A stretch of 64,000 nucleotides of DNA from Duganella levis. GTDB taxonomy: Bacteria; Pseudomonadota; Gammaproteobacteria; Burkholderiales; Burkholderiaceae_D. Shown one piece after another: positions 25,593-34,080 of the stretch. The position numbers were made by a program, and so were the translations under genes. The stretch spans positions 60,156-124,155 of the forward strand of contig NZ_WWCT01000024.1 in NCBI RefSeq assembly GCF_009857605.1. The letters run 5' to 3'. The notes under the pieces were generated by a model. It saw nothing but the letters and a program-made list of their open reading frames with translations, did no database searches and was not told the DNA's origin. Numbering within the stretch: the first letter of the stretch is position 1; every line of letters starts with the position of its first letter.

Positions 25593-26645
25593 TTATGCGC
25601 TCTCGCGCTCTATCAATTCGCAGGCCAGCAGATTCAGACGCGAATCCTGGGCTGAGGAGGGCAGCACGCCCAGTTGTTCAAGGATGCGCAGCGCGGCGAT
25701 CTCGCCAATCTCGCGCCCCGGTGGACGGATGGTGGTCAGGCTAGGCAGCAGCAGCGGCGAGAAAGCGTAATCGCCAAAGCCGACAATCGCGCACTGCTGC
25801 GGAATCTTCAACCCCGCGCGCTGCCCGGCCAGCAAAGCACCCGCCGCCAGGTTATCGTTGGCGAAGATGATGGCCTCGACTGGCCGTGCGCGGCGTGCCG
25901 GCGAAATCACCAGCGCCTCAATGGCCTGCTTGCCGGCGTCAAACGGCGCCTCCGCCTTTGGCGCATAGATGATCGGCTCCAGCCCATGCTCGCGCATCAC
26001 CGCCGCATAGCCGTCGCTGCGGTCCACCGCGCTCAAGTCGCCGGCAAGGCTGTTCTGTACAAAGGCGATGCGGCGATAGCCTTTGCCATACAAATAGCGC
26101 GCCGCCTGTTCGCCCACCACGTTGTTGGAGTAGCCGACCTGGATCGGCTTGCGGCGCGGCTGGTAGTCCCACGTCTCCACCACTGGAATGCCGGCCGTGG
26201 TCAGCAGCTTCTCGGTGGCGCGGTTGTGAAAGCGTCCCACCACCGCTAGTGCGGCCGGATTCCAGCCGAGGAAAGCACGTACTGCGCTCTCTTCCTGTTT
26301 GGCCGAGAAGTAGCTGGAGGCCAGCAGCAACTGGTAGCCGTGGCGGTTCAGCGTATCGCTGAAGGTCTGGATGGTGTTGGCGAAAATCGGCCCGGAGATA
26401 TTCGGGATCACCATGCCGACGATGCGCGCGCGCGACGACGCCAGCCCACCCGCCGCCAGGTTCGGCACGTAGCCCAGTTCCTTCACCGCCGCCGCAATGC
26501 GCGCGCTGCGCTCGGCCGCCACGCGTCCCGGTTCGCTGAAATAACGCGACACCGTAATCGATCCCACTTTCGCCAGCCGGGCCACATCGTGAATGGTGGC
26601 GCGGCCCGATCCCCGGCGTTTTCGTGGTGCTGTTGGTTCGCTCAT
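25593..26645 (-). CDS. LacI family transcriptional regulator
   Basis: DNA-binding repressor/activator with a small-molecule-binding domain. The 350-residue protein has the N-terminal helix-turn-helix and hinge (ATIHDVARLAKVGSITVSRY, then LAAGGLASSRA) and a periplasmic-binding-type effector domain (GMVIPNISGPIFA; FANDNLAAGALLAGQ). It is divergent from the TonB-receptor operon, and a 12-bp GGTACC-type palindrome lies between them. The effector is probably linked to the compound taken up here, but is unknown. Confidence 0.93.
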   Translation of the reverse strand: MSEPTAPRKRRGSGRATIHDVARLAKVGSITVSRYFSEPGRVAAERSARIAAAVKELGYVPNLAAGGLASSRARIVGMVIPNISGPIFANTIQTFSDTLNRHGYQLLLASSYFSAKQEESAVRAFLGWNPAALAVVGRFHNRATEKLLTTAGIPVVETWDYQPRRKPIQVGYSNNVVGEQAARYLYGKGYRRIAFVQNSLAGDLSAVDRSDGYAAVMREHGLEPIIYAPKAEAPFDAGKQAIEALVISPARRARPVEAIIFANDNLAAGALLAGQRAGLKIPQQCAIVGFGDYAFSPLLLPSLTTIRPPGREIGEIAALRILEQLGVLPSSAQDSRLNLLACELIERESA

Positions 26646-26726
26646 TGATGCATATTCCGAAAAGACATATCGATGATTTTTTTAATTCTTTGACTTCAAA
26701 CCGGCTCGCCGCGACACTAAAAAAAG

Positions 26727-26738
26727 GGTACCGGTACC
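26727..26738. promoter_or_regulatory. LacI-type operator palindrome
   Basis: GGTACCGGTACC is a perfect 12-bp palindrome with the central CG step typical of LacI-family operators. It lies 82 bp from the LacI start and 118 bp before the TonB-receptor start, placed to control both divergent transcripts. Confidence 0.65.
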
Positions 26739-26855
26739 ACTGAATTGTAGCGAAGCACCTGTCGCACACTAAGCTGGTTCTTCACCGATCAAAGCAGGTT
26801 TTCCGAATAAGACACAAGCGGCGCAAGGCGCGCTTTCAAATCAAGGGATCACAGC

Positions 26856-29090
26856 ATGAAGAGCAATAAGAAAATTTTTGGCGCGCTGACCATCGGCGCT
26901 TTGCTGGTCGCGACGGCGTATGCAGGCGCCGAGGAGACCGATCCAGCGCCGCTCAAGGGCCGCGACGACAGCGCCTCCGTGCCCAGCGTGACAGTCAGCG
27001 CCACGCGCCGCAACGCCTCGCTGCAATCGGTGCCGGTGGCCGTTACCGTGCTGGATGGCGATGTGCTCAACAACGCCAATCGCACCAGCATCGACACCAT
27101 CGTCCAGGAAGTGCCGAGCGTGACGTTCCGCCAGCAGGGCGGCAATAAGGATTCCACCATCTTCGTGCGTGGTATCGGTACCATCTCGACGTCGCCGGGC
27201 GTCGAGCCGACCGTATCCACCGTGATCGATGGCGTGGTGTATGCGCGTCCCGGTCAGGCCACGCTGGACCTGCTGGACATCGAGCACATTGAAATCCTGC
27301 GCGGCCCGCAAGGCACGCTGTTCGGCAAGAACGCTTCGTCCGGCGTGCTGAATGTGATCGGCCGCAAATCGACGCAGGAGACCACCGGCTTTGTCGACGC
27401 TTCCTGGTACGAAGGCAATGAGAAGCGCGTTCGTGCCGGCGTTTCCGGCGCCATCCAGCCGGGCTTAGTCAGCGCCTCGGTCACCGGCCTGTATGCGGAC
27501 TATGACGGCAACATCAACAACGTCCACGCCGGCGGCGGCAAGCTGAATGGCTACGACCGCAAAGGCGTGCGCGCCCGCGTCGACATCACGCCGACCAAGG
27601 ATCTGGATATCGCGCTGATCGCCGACTACCTGCGTTCGACTTCCTCGCCGACCTTCACCGCCTACAAATCGACGGCGGCCGCTTTCAACGCCGGCATCGC
27701 GCCGGTGGTGGCCGGCATCGAGAACCGCCAGGTCAACACCGACATCCCGAGCGATATCCGCGACAAGAACAAAGGCCTGTCGGCGCAAGTGGACTACCGC
27801 TTCAACGGCTACACGCTGACCTCCATCACAGCGGTGCGCGACTGGGACAACACCCAGTACACCAGCACTTCGGCGATCGGCAATGCAGCCGAAGTGGCGC
27901 GCATCACGGCGGCTTTCCCGGCCACGCGCGACATCGGTACGGTGGAATTCAAACAGGCGTCGCAAGAGCTGCGCCTCGCTTCGCCGAAAGAGCAGTTTGC
28001 CGAATACGTGGTCGGCGCCTACTACCTGCATGGCAAGGACCGCGAGGTGTATCAGCGCATCGTCAACAACGGCACGGCGATCAACTCGGGCCGCGCGGAT
28101 TACGGCGTGAAGAACGACAGCTACTCGCTGTTCGGCGAGAGCACGCTGAACTTTGCCTCCGACTGGCGCGCCATCGTCGGCGCCCGCTGGACCCGCGACG
28201 ACCTGTCCTACGATCACGCGCGCACCTCGACCCAAACCGTGGCCTTCGCCGGCGTGCAGCCGGCCACGCAAAGCACCGGCTCCACCAGCAAGGATGGCTA
28301 CTCGGGCCGCGTCGGTCTGCAATACGACATCGCCCGCGACATCAATACCTATGCGACCTACTCGCGCGGCTACAAGGGACCGGCCTACAACGTCTTCTTC
28401 AATATGCTGAGCCGCGATACGCTGGCGCTGAAACCGGAAACCTCGGATTCGTTTGAGCTGGGCCTGAAAGCCAGCGCCTTCGACCGCAAGCTGACCGCCA
28501 ACATCGCTGTCTTCGACACCAAGTATTCCAACTATCAGGCCAACTTCTACGACACCGTGGCCGGCGCCGTCGTCACGCGGTTGATCAATGCGGGCGATGT
28601 CTCGACCAAGGGAGTGGAGCTGGACCTGAACGCGCGTCCCACCCGTGAACTGACTCTGACCCAGTCGCTGGCCTACACCGATGCCAAGATCGACAGCTTC
28701 AATTGCCCGGCCGCAGCCGCCGCGTCGTGCAACCTGAATGGCCAGCCGTTGCCGTTCTCGCCGAAGTGGAAGTCCTTCACCCGCGCCAATTACGCGCTGC
28801 CTTTGCAGAATGGCTTCATCGTCGACTTCTCGGCGGACTACACGTACCAGGCCAAGACGCAGTACGACTTGTTCCAGTCGGCCGATGCGATCCAGGGCGC
28901 GTATGGCGTGGTCAACGCCGGCATCGCGCTGTCGTCGCCGGTGGGTGGCTGGCGCATCGCGCTGGTGGGCAAGAACCTGGCCAACAAATCGTATGCCACC
29001 AACCTGGTCACCTCGACCGGCTACGTTACCCGCGCCGTTCCGCGTGACGATGAGCGCTACTTCGGCATCACCGCCCGCAAGGAGTTCTGA
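26856..29090 (+). CDS. TonB-dependent receptor
   Basis: Outer-membrane beta-barrel importer energised by TonB. The 744-residue protein has a signal peptide (about 1-23), the plug domain with IDTIVQEVPSVTF, FVRGIGT and IEILRGPQGTLFGKNASSG, and a 22-strand-type barrel ending in the aromatic C-terminus ARKEF. The barrel type resembles receptors for organic or xenobiotic substrates (the group annotated iron-complex or pesticin-like) rather than SusC. It is the first gene of an operon with an LLM monooxygenase that starts in its stop codon (TGATG), so the receptor and monooxygenase likely share a substrate. Confidence 0.93.
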   Translation: MKSNKKIFGALTIGALLVATAYAGAEETDPAPLKGRDDSASVPSVTVSATRRNASLQSVPVAVTVLDGDVLNNANRTSIDTIVQEVPSVTFRQQGGNKDSTIFVRGIGTISTSPGVEPTVSTVIDGVVYARPGQATLDLLDIEHIEILRGPQGTLFGKNASSGVLNVIGRKSTQETTGFVDASWYEGNEKRVRAGVSGAIQPGLVSASVTGLYADYDGNINNVHAGGGKLNGYDRKGVRARVDITPTKDLDIALIADYLRSTSSPTFTAYKSTAAAFNAGIAPVVAGIENRQVNTDIPSDIRDKNKGLSAQVDYRFNGYTLTSITAVRDWDNTQYTSTSAIGNAAEVARITAAFPATRDIGTVEFKQASQELRLASPKEQFAEYVVGAYYLHGKDREVYQRIVNNGTAINSGRADYGVKNDSYSLFGESTLNFASDWRAIVGARWTRDDLSYDHARTSTQTVAFAGVQPATQSTGSTSKDGYSGRVGLQYDIARDINTYATYSRGYKGPAYNVFFNMLSRDTLALKPETSDSFELGLKASAFDRKLTANIAVFDTKYSNYQANFYDTVAGAVVTRLINAGDVSTKGVELDLNARPTRELTLTQSLAYTDAKIDSFNCPAAAAASCNLNGQPLPFSPKWKSFTRANYALPLQNGFIVDFSADYTYQAKTQYDLFQSADAIQGAYGVVNAGIALSSPVGGWRIALVGKNLANKSYATNLVTSTGYVTRAVPRDDERYFGITARKEF

Positions 29091-30355
29091 TGGCTAAGCA
29101 GTTGAGTATCGCCGCGTTCATGATGCGTTATGGCCACCACGTCGCGGCGTGGCGGCATCCGGATACCGACCTGGCGTCCAATCCGTTCAAGGTGTTTCGC
29201 GAGCAGGTGCGCAGCGCGGAACGGGCCTGCCTGGATGCGGTGTTCTTCGCCGACAGCGTGGCGCTGACGGGCGCGCCGTCGCTGGAGCCTTTGACGCTGC
29301 TGTCGGCGCTGGCCGCATCGACCGAGAACATCGGCTTGATCGGCACCGCCACCACCACCTACAACGAGCCGTACACGGTGGCGCGCCAGTTTGCGTCGCT
29401 GGACCTGCTGTCGGATGGCCGCGCGGGCTGGAACCTTGTCACGTCGGACAACGCGGCGGAAGCGGCCAACTTTGGCCGCGACCAGCACGTGGCGCATGCT
29501 GACCGCTATGCGCGGGCGCGGGAATTTCATCAAGTTGTCACAGGACTGTGGAATAGTTGGGGCCCCGGTGCGTTCGTCAACGACAAAGGCGGTACGCTGC
29601 CTTACGATCCGGCCAAACTGCATACGCTGAATCATCGCGGCGAACATTTCGCCGTGGCGGGACCGCTGAACGTGGCGCCCAGTCCGCAGGGACGTCCGGT
29701 GGTGGTGCAGGCCGGCGGCTCGGAGACCGGACGCGATTTGGCGGCGGGGACGGCTGAAGTGGTGTTCACCGCGCAGCCCACGCTGGCCAAGGCGCAGGCG
29801 TTCTACCGCGATATCAAGGACCGCGTGATCGCCAAGGGCCGCAGTCCGGATGCGGTCAAGGTCATGCCGGGATTGTTTGCGGTGGTCGGCCGCACGCAGG
29901 AAGAGGCGGATGCCAAGTTCGCGCAATTGCAGTCGCTGATCGAGCCGAAGGCCGGCCTGGCGCTGCTGGGACGGATGATCGGCAATTTCGATTTGTCCGG
30001 CTACCCGCTGGATGGTCCGCTGCCGGAGCTGCCGCAGACGCAGGACGGCCAGCGCAGCCGCCAGCAGTTGCTGACCGATTTGGCGCAGGGCGAGAACCTG
30101 ACCATACGCCAGCTGTATGAGCGCATTGCCGGCGGCCGCGGTCACTTCACCGTGGTCGGCACGCCGGAGCTGGTGGCGGACCGCATGCAGGAATGGTTTG
30201 AGCAGAGCGCGGCCGACGGCTTTAACTTCATGGCGCCGGCGCTGCCGGGTGGGTTAGATGATTTTCTGGAGCTGGTGATTCCTGAGTTGCAGCGGCGCGG
30301 CTTGTTCCGCACGTCGTACGCAGGCAGCACCTTGCGTTCGCATTTGGGTTTATAG
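29090..30355 (+). CDS. LLM class flavin-dependent monooxygenase (NtaA/SnaA/DszA family)
   Basis: Uses FMNH2 and O2 to oxidise a sulfur- or nitrogen-containing organic substrate; relatives attack nitrilotriacetate, dibenzothiophene sulfone or dimethyl sulfide. The 421-residue protein has the family blocks FFADSVAL, GRAGWNLVTSDN, NFGRDQHV with HADRYARAREFH, and RPVVVQAGGSETGRDLAA. It needs a separate flavin reductase, which is not found in the window. It overlaps the receptor stop by one base and precedes an exported hydrolase by 8 bp. The SsuA-like neighbour points to an organosulfur substrate, which is inference. Confidence 0.9.
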   Translation: MAKQLSIAAFMMRYGHHVAAWRHPDTDLASNPFKVFREQVRSAERACLDAVFFADSVALTGAPSLEPLTLLSALAASTENIGLIGTATTTYNEPYTVARQFASLDLLSDGRAGWNLVTSDNAAEAANFGRDQHVAHADRYARAREFHQVVTGLWNSWGPGAFVNDKGGTLPYDPAKLHTLNHRGEHFAVAGPLNVAPSPQGRPVVVQAGGSETGRDLAAGTAEVVFTAQPTLAKAQAFYRDIKDRVIAKGRSPDAVKVMPGLFAVVGRTQEEADAKFAQLQSLIEPKAGLALLGRMIGNFDLSGYPLDGPLPELPQTQDGQRSRQQLLTDLAQGENLTIRQLYERIAGGRGHFTVVGTPELVADRMQEWFEQSAADGFNFMAPALPGGLDDFLELVIPELQRRGLFRTSYAGSTLRSHLGL

Positions 30356-30363
30356 GAGCAGGC

Positions 30364-31650
30364 ATGAAAGCAGTAAGCAGGATGTTGGTGTTGGCGGTCG
30401 CTTTGGCGGCGGCGCAGGTCGGCGCGCAGGAATACTACGGCGATTTCCGTCCCGATGCGCCGGAGCTGGCGGCACGCGGTCCGTTGCAAGTGGGCGTGCG
30501 CACGCTGGTGGCGGAACACAAGGACCAACTCGATATCCTGCATGCGACGGCCGGGCAGCCGAATCCGCGCTATAGCCGCAAGCTGACGCTGGAGGTGTGG
30601 TATCCGGCGCGGCTGGCGGCCGGACAGAAGGAGCACACCGTCTACACCGATGTGCTGGGCGCCGGCGCCAATGATCCTAAGCGTCCGAATACGCCGTTCC
30701 AGTTCAACGGCCGCGCCGCGCGCGATGCTGCGCCAGCCGCAGGGCAGGGCGGGCGCTACCCGCTGGTGATCATCTCGCACGGCTATCCCGGCTCACGGCT
30801 GCAAATGAGCTACCTGACGGAAAACCTGGCGTCGAAAGGCTACGTCGTCGTTGCCATCGACCACCTTGAATCCACGCGCGCCGACAAGGCCGGCTTTCCC
30901 AGCACGCTGCTGAACCGCCGCCTGGACGATTTGTTCGTGCTGGACACCGTCGCCGCCTGGGCCAAACCGGGCAGCGGCAACTTCCTGGCCGGCGTGGTGG
31001 ACGCCGACAACACCGCCTTGATCGGCTACTCGATGGGCGGCTACGGTGCGCTCAATGCGGTCGGCGCCGGCATCAGCGCGTCGGCGGTGGCGTACGTCCC
31101 CGGCGGCAGCCTGGCCATCAACCAGCAGGGCAACCAGCAATATGAAGCCCAACGCGATGCGCGCATCAAGGCCGTGGTGGCGTTCGCGCCATGGGGCGCC
31201 GCCAACCAGGTGTGGGACGCAGCGGGGCTGGCCGGCGTGCGCACGCCGACGCTGTTCATCAGCGGCGACCAGGACGACGTGGCCGGCTACAAGGACGGCG
31301 TGCTCAAACTGTTCGAGGGCACGGTCCACGCCGACCGCTACCTGCTGACCTACGTCGGCGGCCGCCACAACTCGGCGCCGAATCCGCCGTCGCCGGCCGC
31401 ATGGAGCAATTTCGACGACTTCATGGCCTATTCCGAGCCGGTGTGGGACAGCCGCCGCATCAACAACATCAACCAGCACTTCGTCACGGCCTTCCTCGGC
31501 ATCCAGCTGAAACAGCAGCCGTTCCAATCCTACCTCGACCTGCCGCCGTTGCAGGCCGACGGCACCGCCAAACCCGATCCGGGCCTGTGGAAGGGCTTCG
31601 CCAAACGTACCGCGCTGGGCCTGGAGTGGCGCCATCTGCCGGCGCAATAG
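30364..31650 (+). CDS. Exported alpha/beta hydrolase
   Basis: Serine esterase/hydrolase exported to the periplasm or surface. The 428-residue protein has a signal peptide (about 1-21, AQVGA-QE), the oxyanion motif SHGYPGSR, nucleophile elbow GYSMGGYGA, an acid in FISGDQDDV and a histidine in GGRHNSAP. The general plan is close to the PAF-acetylhydrolase/dienelactone hydrolase group. A Shine-Dalgarno AGGAG lies just before the ATG. As last gene of the TonB-receptor/LLM operon it may cleave an ester of the imported compound or product before uptake. Confidence 0.85.
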   Translation: MKAVSRMLVLAVALAAAQVGAQEYYGDFRPDAPELAARGPLQVGVRTLVAEHKDQLDILHATAGQPNPRYSRKLTLEVWYPARLAAGQKEHTVYTDVLGAGANDPKRPNTPFQFNGRAARDAAPAAGQGGRYPLVIISHGYPGSRLQMSYLTENLASKGYVVVAIDHLESTRADKAGFPSTLLNRRLDDLFVLDTVAAWAKPGSGNFLAGVVDADNTALIGYSMGGYGALNAVGAGISASAVAYVPGGSLAINQQGNQQYEAQRDARIKAVVAFAPWGAANQVWDAAGLAGVRTPTLFISGDQDDVAGYKDGVLKLFEGTVHADRYLLTYVGGRHNSAPNPPSPAAWSNFDDFMAYSEPVWDSRRINNINQHFVTAFLGIQLKQQPFQSYLDLPPLQADGTAKPDPGLWKGFAKRTALGLEWRHLPAQ

Positions 31651-31703
31651 CCCAGTTGTCAGCTTGGCCATGTTCTTAAGGCGCCTGTAAGGCTGTCAGC
31701 TTG

Positions 31704-31709
31704 TATAAT
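31704..31709 (+). promoter_or_regulatory. -10 box for the ubiE operon
   Basis: Perfect TATAAT 27 bp before the ubiE ATG, within a 86-bp gap after the hydrolase gene. No good -35 hexamer is seen at 16-18 bp. Confidence 0.5.
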
Positions 31710-31736
31710 GCTGGCAAACTAACAGGCCTGCATACC

Positions 31737-32471
31737 ATGACCAATACCACTCACTTCGGTTACAAGACCGTCGCGGAAGAAGATAAAGTCCGCGAAGTTG
31801 CCAAGGTTTTCCATTCTGTCGCCGCCAAGTACGACATCATGAACGACGTCATGTCGGCTGGCCTGCACCGCGTCTGGAAGATCTTCACCATCGCTAACGC
31901 GGCCGTGCGTCCGGGCTTCAAATGCCTGGATATCGCCGGCGGCACCGGCGACCTGGCCAAGGTGTTCGCCAAGCAGGCCGGCCCGACCGGTGAAGTCTGG
32001 CTGACCGACATCAACGAGTCGATGTTGCGCGTTGGCCGCGACCGCCTCTTGAATCGCGGCCTGATGACCCCCACCTTATTGTGCGATGCCGAGAAACTGC
32101 CTTTCCCGGACAACTATTTCGACCGCGTCAGCGTCGCCTTCGGCCTGCGCAATATGACGCACAAAGACCAGGCGCTGAAGGAAATGCGCCGCGTGCTGAA
32201 GCCGGGCGGCAAGCTGCTGGTGCTGGAATTCTCGAAAGTGGCCGAGCCGCTGCAAAAGCCCTACGACATCTACTCGTTCAAGGTGCTGCCGTGGATGGGC
32301 CAGAAAATCGCCGGCGACGCGGAAAGCTATCGCTACCTTGCGGAATCGATCCGCATGCACCCGGACCAGGAAACGCTGAAAACCATGATGGAAGAAGCGG
32401 GCCTGGAACGCGTAACGTATTACAACTTGACGGCAGGTGTGGCCGCTTTACACACCGGTATCAAAATGTAA
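31737..32471 (+). CDS. ubiE: Ubiquinone/menaquinone C-methyltransferase
   Basis: SAM-dependent C-methyltransferase of ubiquinone synthesis. From ATG 31737 the 244-residue protein has the SAM site DIAGGTGDLAKVF, UbiE signature YDIMNDVMSAGLHRVWK and FGLRNMTHKDQAL. A frame extension to 31701 overlaps the TATAAT promoter and is rejected. It heads an operon ubiE, Tim44-like, ubiJ, ubiB, matching E. coli ubiE-ubiJ-ubiB with one added gene. Confidence 0.96.
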   Translation: MTNTTHFGYKTVAEEDKVREVAKVFHSVAAKYDIMNDVMSAGLHRVWKIFTIANAAVRPGFKCLDIAGGTGDLAKVFAKQAGPTGEVWLTDINESMLRVGRDRLLNRGLMTPTLLCDAEKLPFPDNYFDRVSVAFGLRNMTHKDQALKEMRRVLKPGGKLLVLEFSKVAEPLQKPYDIYSFKVLPWMGQKIAGDAESYRYLAESIRMHPDQETLKTMMEEAGLERVTYYNLTAGVAALHTGIKM

Positions 32472-32485
32472 TGACTGGAGTGACC

Positions 32486-33394
32486 ATGAACTTGAAAAAA
32501 ATCCTGATCGGCGCGGTAATCGCCGTGTCCGCCATGTCGATGCTGAGCGAGGCGATTGCCCGTCCTGCCGGCGGTGGCCGTTCGTTTGGCCGCCAGTCGC
32601 AGAACGTCAATCGCATGCCTGCTCAACCTGCGCCGCAGCAAGCGCCACGCCAGGCCCAGCCTGCGCCAGCGCCGGGCACGCCGCCGGTGGCCGCACCGAA
32701 ACCTAGCCCTTGGAAGGGCATTCTCGGCGGTGCGCTGCTGGGTCTGGGCCTGGGCGCCTTGTTCTCGCACTTCGGTCTGGGCGGTGCGCTGGGTGGCGCG
32801 ATTGGCTCGATCATCATGCTGGCGCTGCTGGCAGGTGTGGTGTTCTTCATCTTCCGCCTGATTCGCGGCAAATCGCAACCGGCCGCTGCGCCGGCGGCTT
32901 TTGGCGGCAACCAGAATGTGTATTCGATGCCGCCGCAAGGCGGTTCGGCGACGCCGGACATCGGTTCGCGTCTGCAACCAGCCGCCCAGCCAGTGCCGGT
33001 GCAGCCGCATCAGCAATGGGGCGTGCCGGGCGACTTCGACCAGGCGACCTTCCTGCGCGTCGCCAAAAGCAATTTCATCCGCCTGCAAGCGGCGTGGGAT
33101 AAAGGCGATGTGGCCGATATCCGCGAATTCACCACGCCGGAAGTGTTTGCCGAAATGAAGATGCAGATCAGCGAACGCACCGTGGCCGATTACACCGATG
33201 TGGTCAGCATCGATGCCGAGCTGCTGGGCATTGAGACCAGCGACACCGAGTATCTGGCGAGCGTCAAGTTCACCGGCATGATCAAGCCGGCGCCGGATGC
33301 ACTGGCCGAGCCGTACCACGAAGTGTGGAACCTGGCCAAGCCGGTCAACGGTTCCAGCGGCTGGCTGCTGGCAGGTATCCAGCAACTGGCGTAA
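32486..33394 (+). CDS. Tim44-like domain membrane protein
   Basis: A 302-residue protein with an N-terminal signal/anchor (about 1-22), a Gln/Pro/Ala-rich linker (PAQPAPQQAPRQAQPAP, about 38-65), a long glycine-rich hydrophobic region with two membrane segments (about 75-130, ending FFIFRLIRG) and a C-terminal Tim44/MBA1 domain (about 185-300; FLRVAKSNFIRLQAAWDKGD). GGAG lies five bases before the ATG. It sits between ubiE and ubiJ, a place seen in other betaproteobacteria. The mitochondrial relative tethers import motors, but the bacterial role is unknown. Confidence 0.85.
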   Translation: MNLKKILIGAVIAVSAMSMLSEAIARPAGGGRSFGRQSQNVNRMPAQPAPQQAPRQAQPAPAPGTPPVAAPKPSPWKGILGGALLGLGLGALFSHFGLGGALGGAIGSIIMLALLAGVVFFIFRLIRGKSQPAAAPAAFGGNQNVYSMPPQGGSATPDIGSRLQPAAQPVPVQPHQQWGVPGDFDQATFLRVAKSNFIRLQAAWDKGDVADIREFTTPEVFAEMKMQISERTVADYTDVVSIDAELLGIETSDTEYLASVKFTGMIKPAPDALAEPYHEVWNLAKPVNGSSGWLLAGIQQLA

Positions 33395-33432
33395 TCAACC
33401 CGGCTGTGCCGGTAAAACTGGTAAGATCAAGG

Positions 33433-33458
33433 CCGCCCTCATCGGGCGGTTTTGTTTT
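33433..33458 (+). terminator. Hairpin terminator between the Tim44-like gene and ubiJ
   Basis: CCGCCC (33433-33438) and GGGCGG (33444-33449) form a stem with a five-base loop, followed by TTTTGTTTT. It lies 39 bp after the Tim44-like gene and 14 bp before the ubiJ ATG, so it may attenuate the distal ubiJ-ubiB part. Confidence 0.7.
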
Positions 33459-33471
33459 GAACGGCTATCAC

Positions 33472-34080
33472 ATGATTTCATTGAATCCAGGCAGTTTCTC
33501 CGCAGCGCCCGCCAGCGCCGCCATCAACCACTTGCTGGCGCAGGAGCCATGGGCGCGCCAGGAGTTGCTGCGTCACGCCGGCAAGACCGCCAGCATCGAC
33601 GCCGGCAGCGTCGCGCTGCGCCTGCGCGTGACCGCCGACGGCTATCTGGAACCGGCGCCCACCGATGAGCCGGCCCGCGTCACCATCCGCGTCAAACTGT
33701 CCGACCTGCCGCTGATCGCGCAAAACCGCGAGCGCGCCTTCTCCTACGTGCAGATCGAAGGCGATGCCGAATTCGCCAACGCCATCTCCAGCCTGAGTAA
33801 ATCACTGCGCTGGGAAGCCGAGCACGACCTGGAAAAAGTGGTCGGCCCGATCATCGCCGTGCGCGCCGTCTCCGGCGCCAGGGCCGCGTTTGAAGCGGTC
33901 AAGGCCGGCCACCAGAAGCTGGCCGAAAACGTCGCCGAATTCCTGCTCGACGAAAAACAGGTGCTGGTGCGGCCGCACACCGTGGAAGCTTTCTCGGCCG
34001 AGGTCAGTCGCCTGCGCGACGATGTCGAACGCACCGCCAAGCGCCTCGCCAAACTGGAACAGAAACTGGGATCACAATAA
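33472..34080 (+). CDS. ubiJ: Ubiquinone biosynthesis accessory factor UbiJ (SCP2 domain)
   Basis: Lipid-binding accessory protein of the ubiquinone synthesis complex. From ATG 33472 the 202-residue protein has an SCP2-like domain (about 15-110), a helical middle part and a C-terminal coiled coil (EVSRLRDDVERTAKRLAKLE). A longer frame begins inside the previous gene and is rejected. ubiB starts in its stop codon (TAATG). Confidence 0.9.
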   Translation: MISLNPGSFSAAPASAAINHLLAQEPWARQELLRHAGKTASIDAGSVALRLRVTADGYLEPAPTDEPARVTIRVKLSDLPLIAQNRERAFSYVQIEGDAEFANAISSLSKSLRWEAEHDLEKVVGPIIAVRAVSGARAAFEAVKAGHQKLAENVAEFLLDEKQVLVRPHTVEAFSAEVSRLRDDVERTAKRLAKLEQKLGSQ

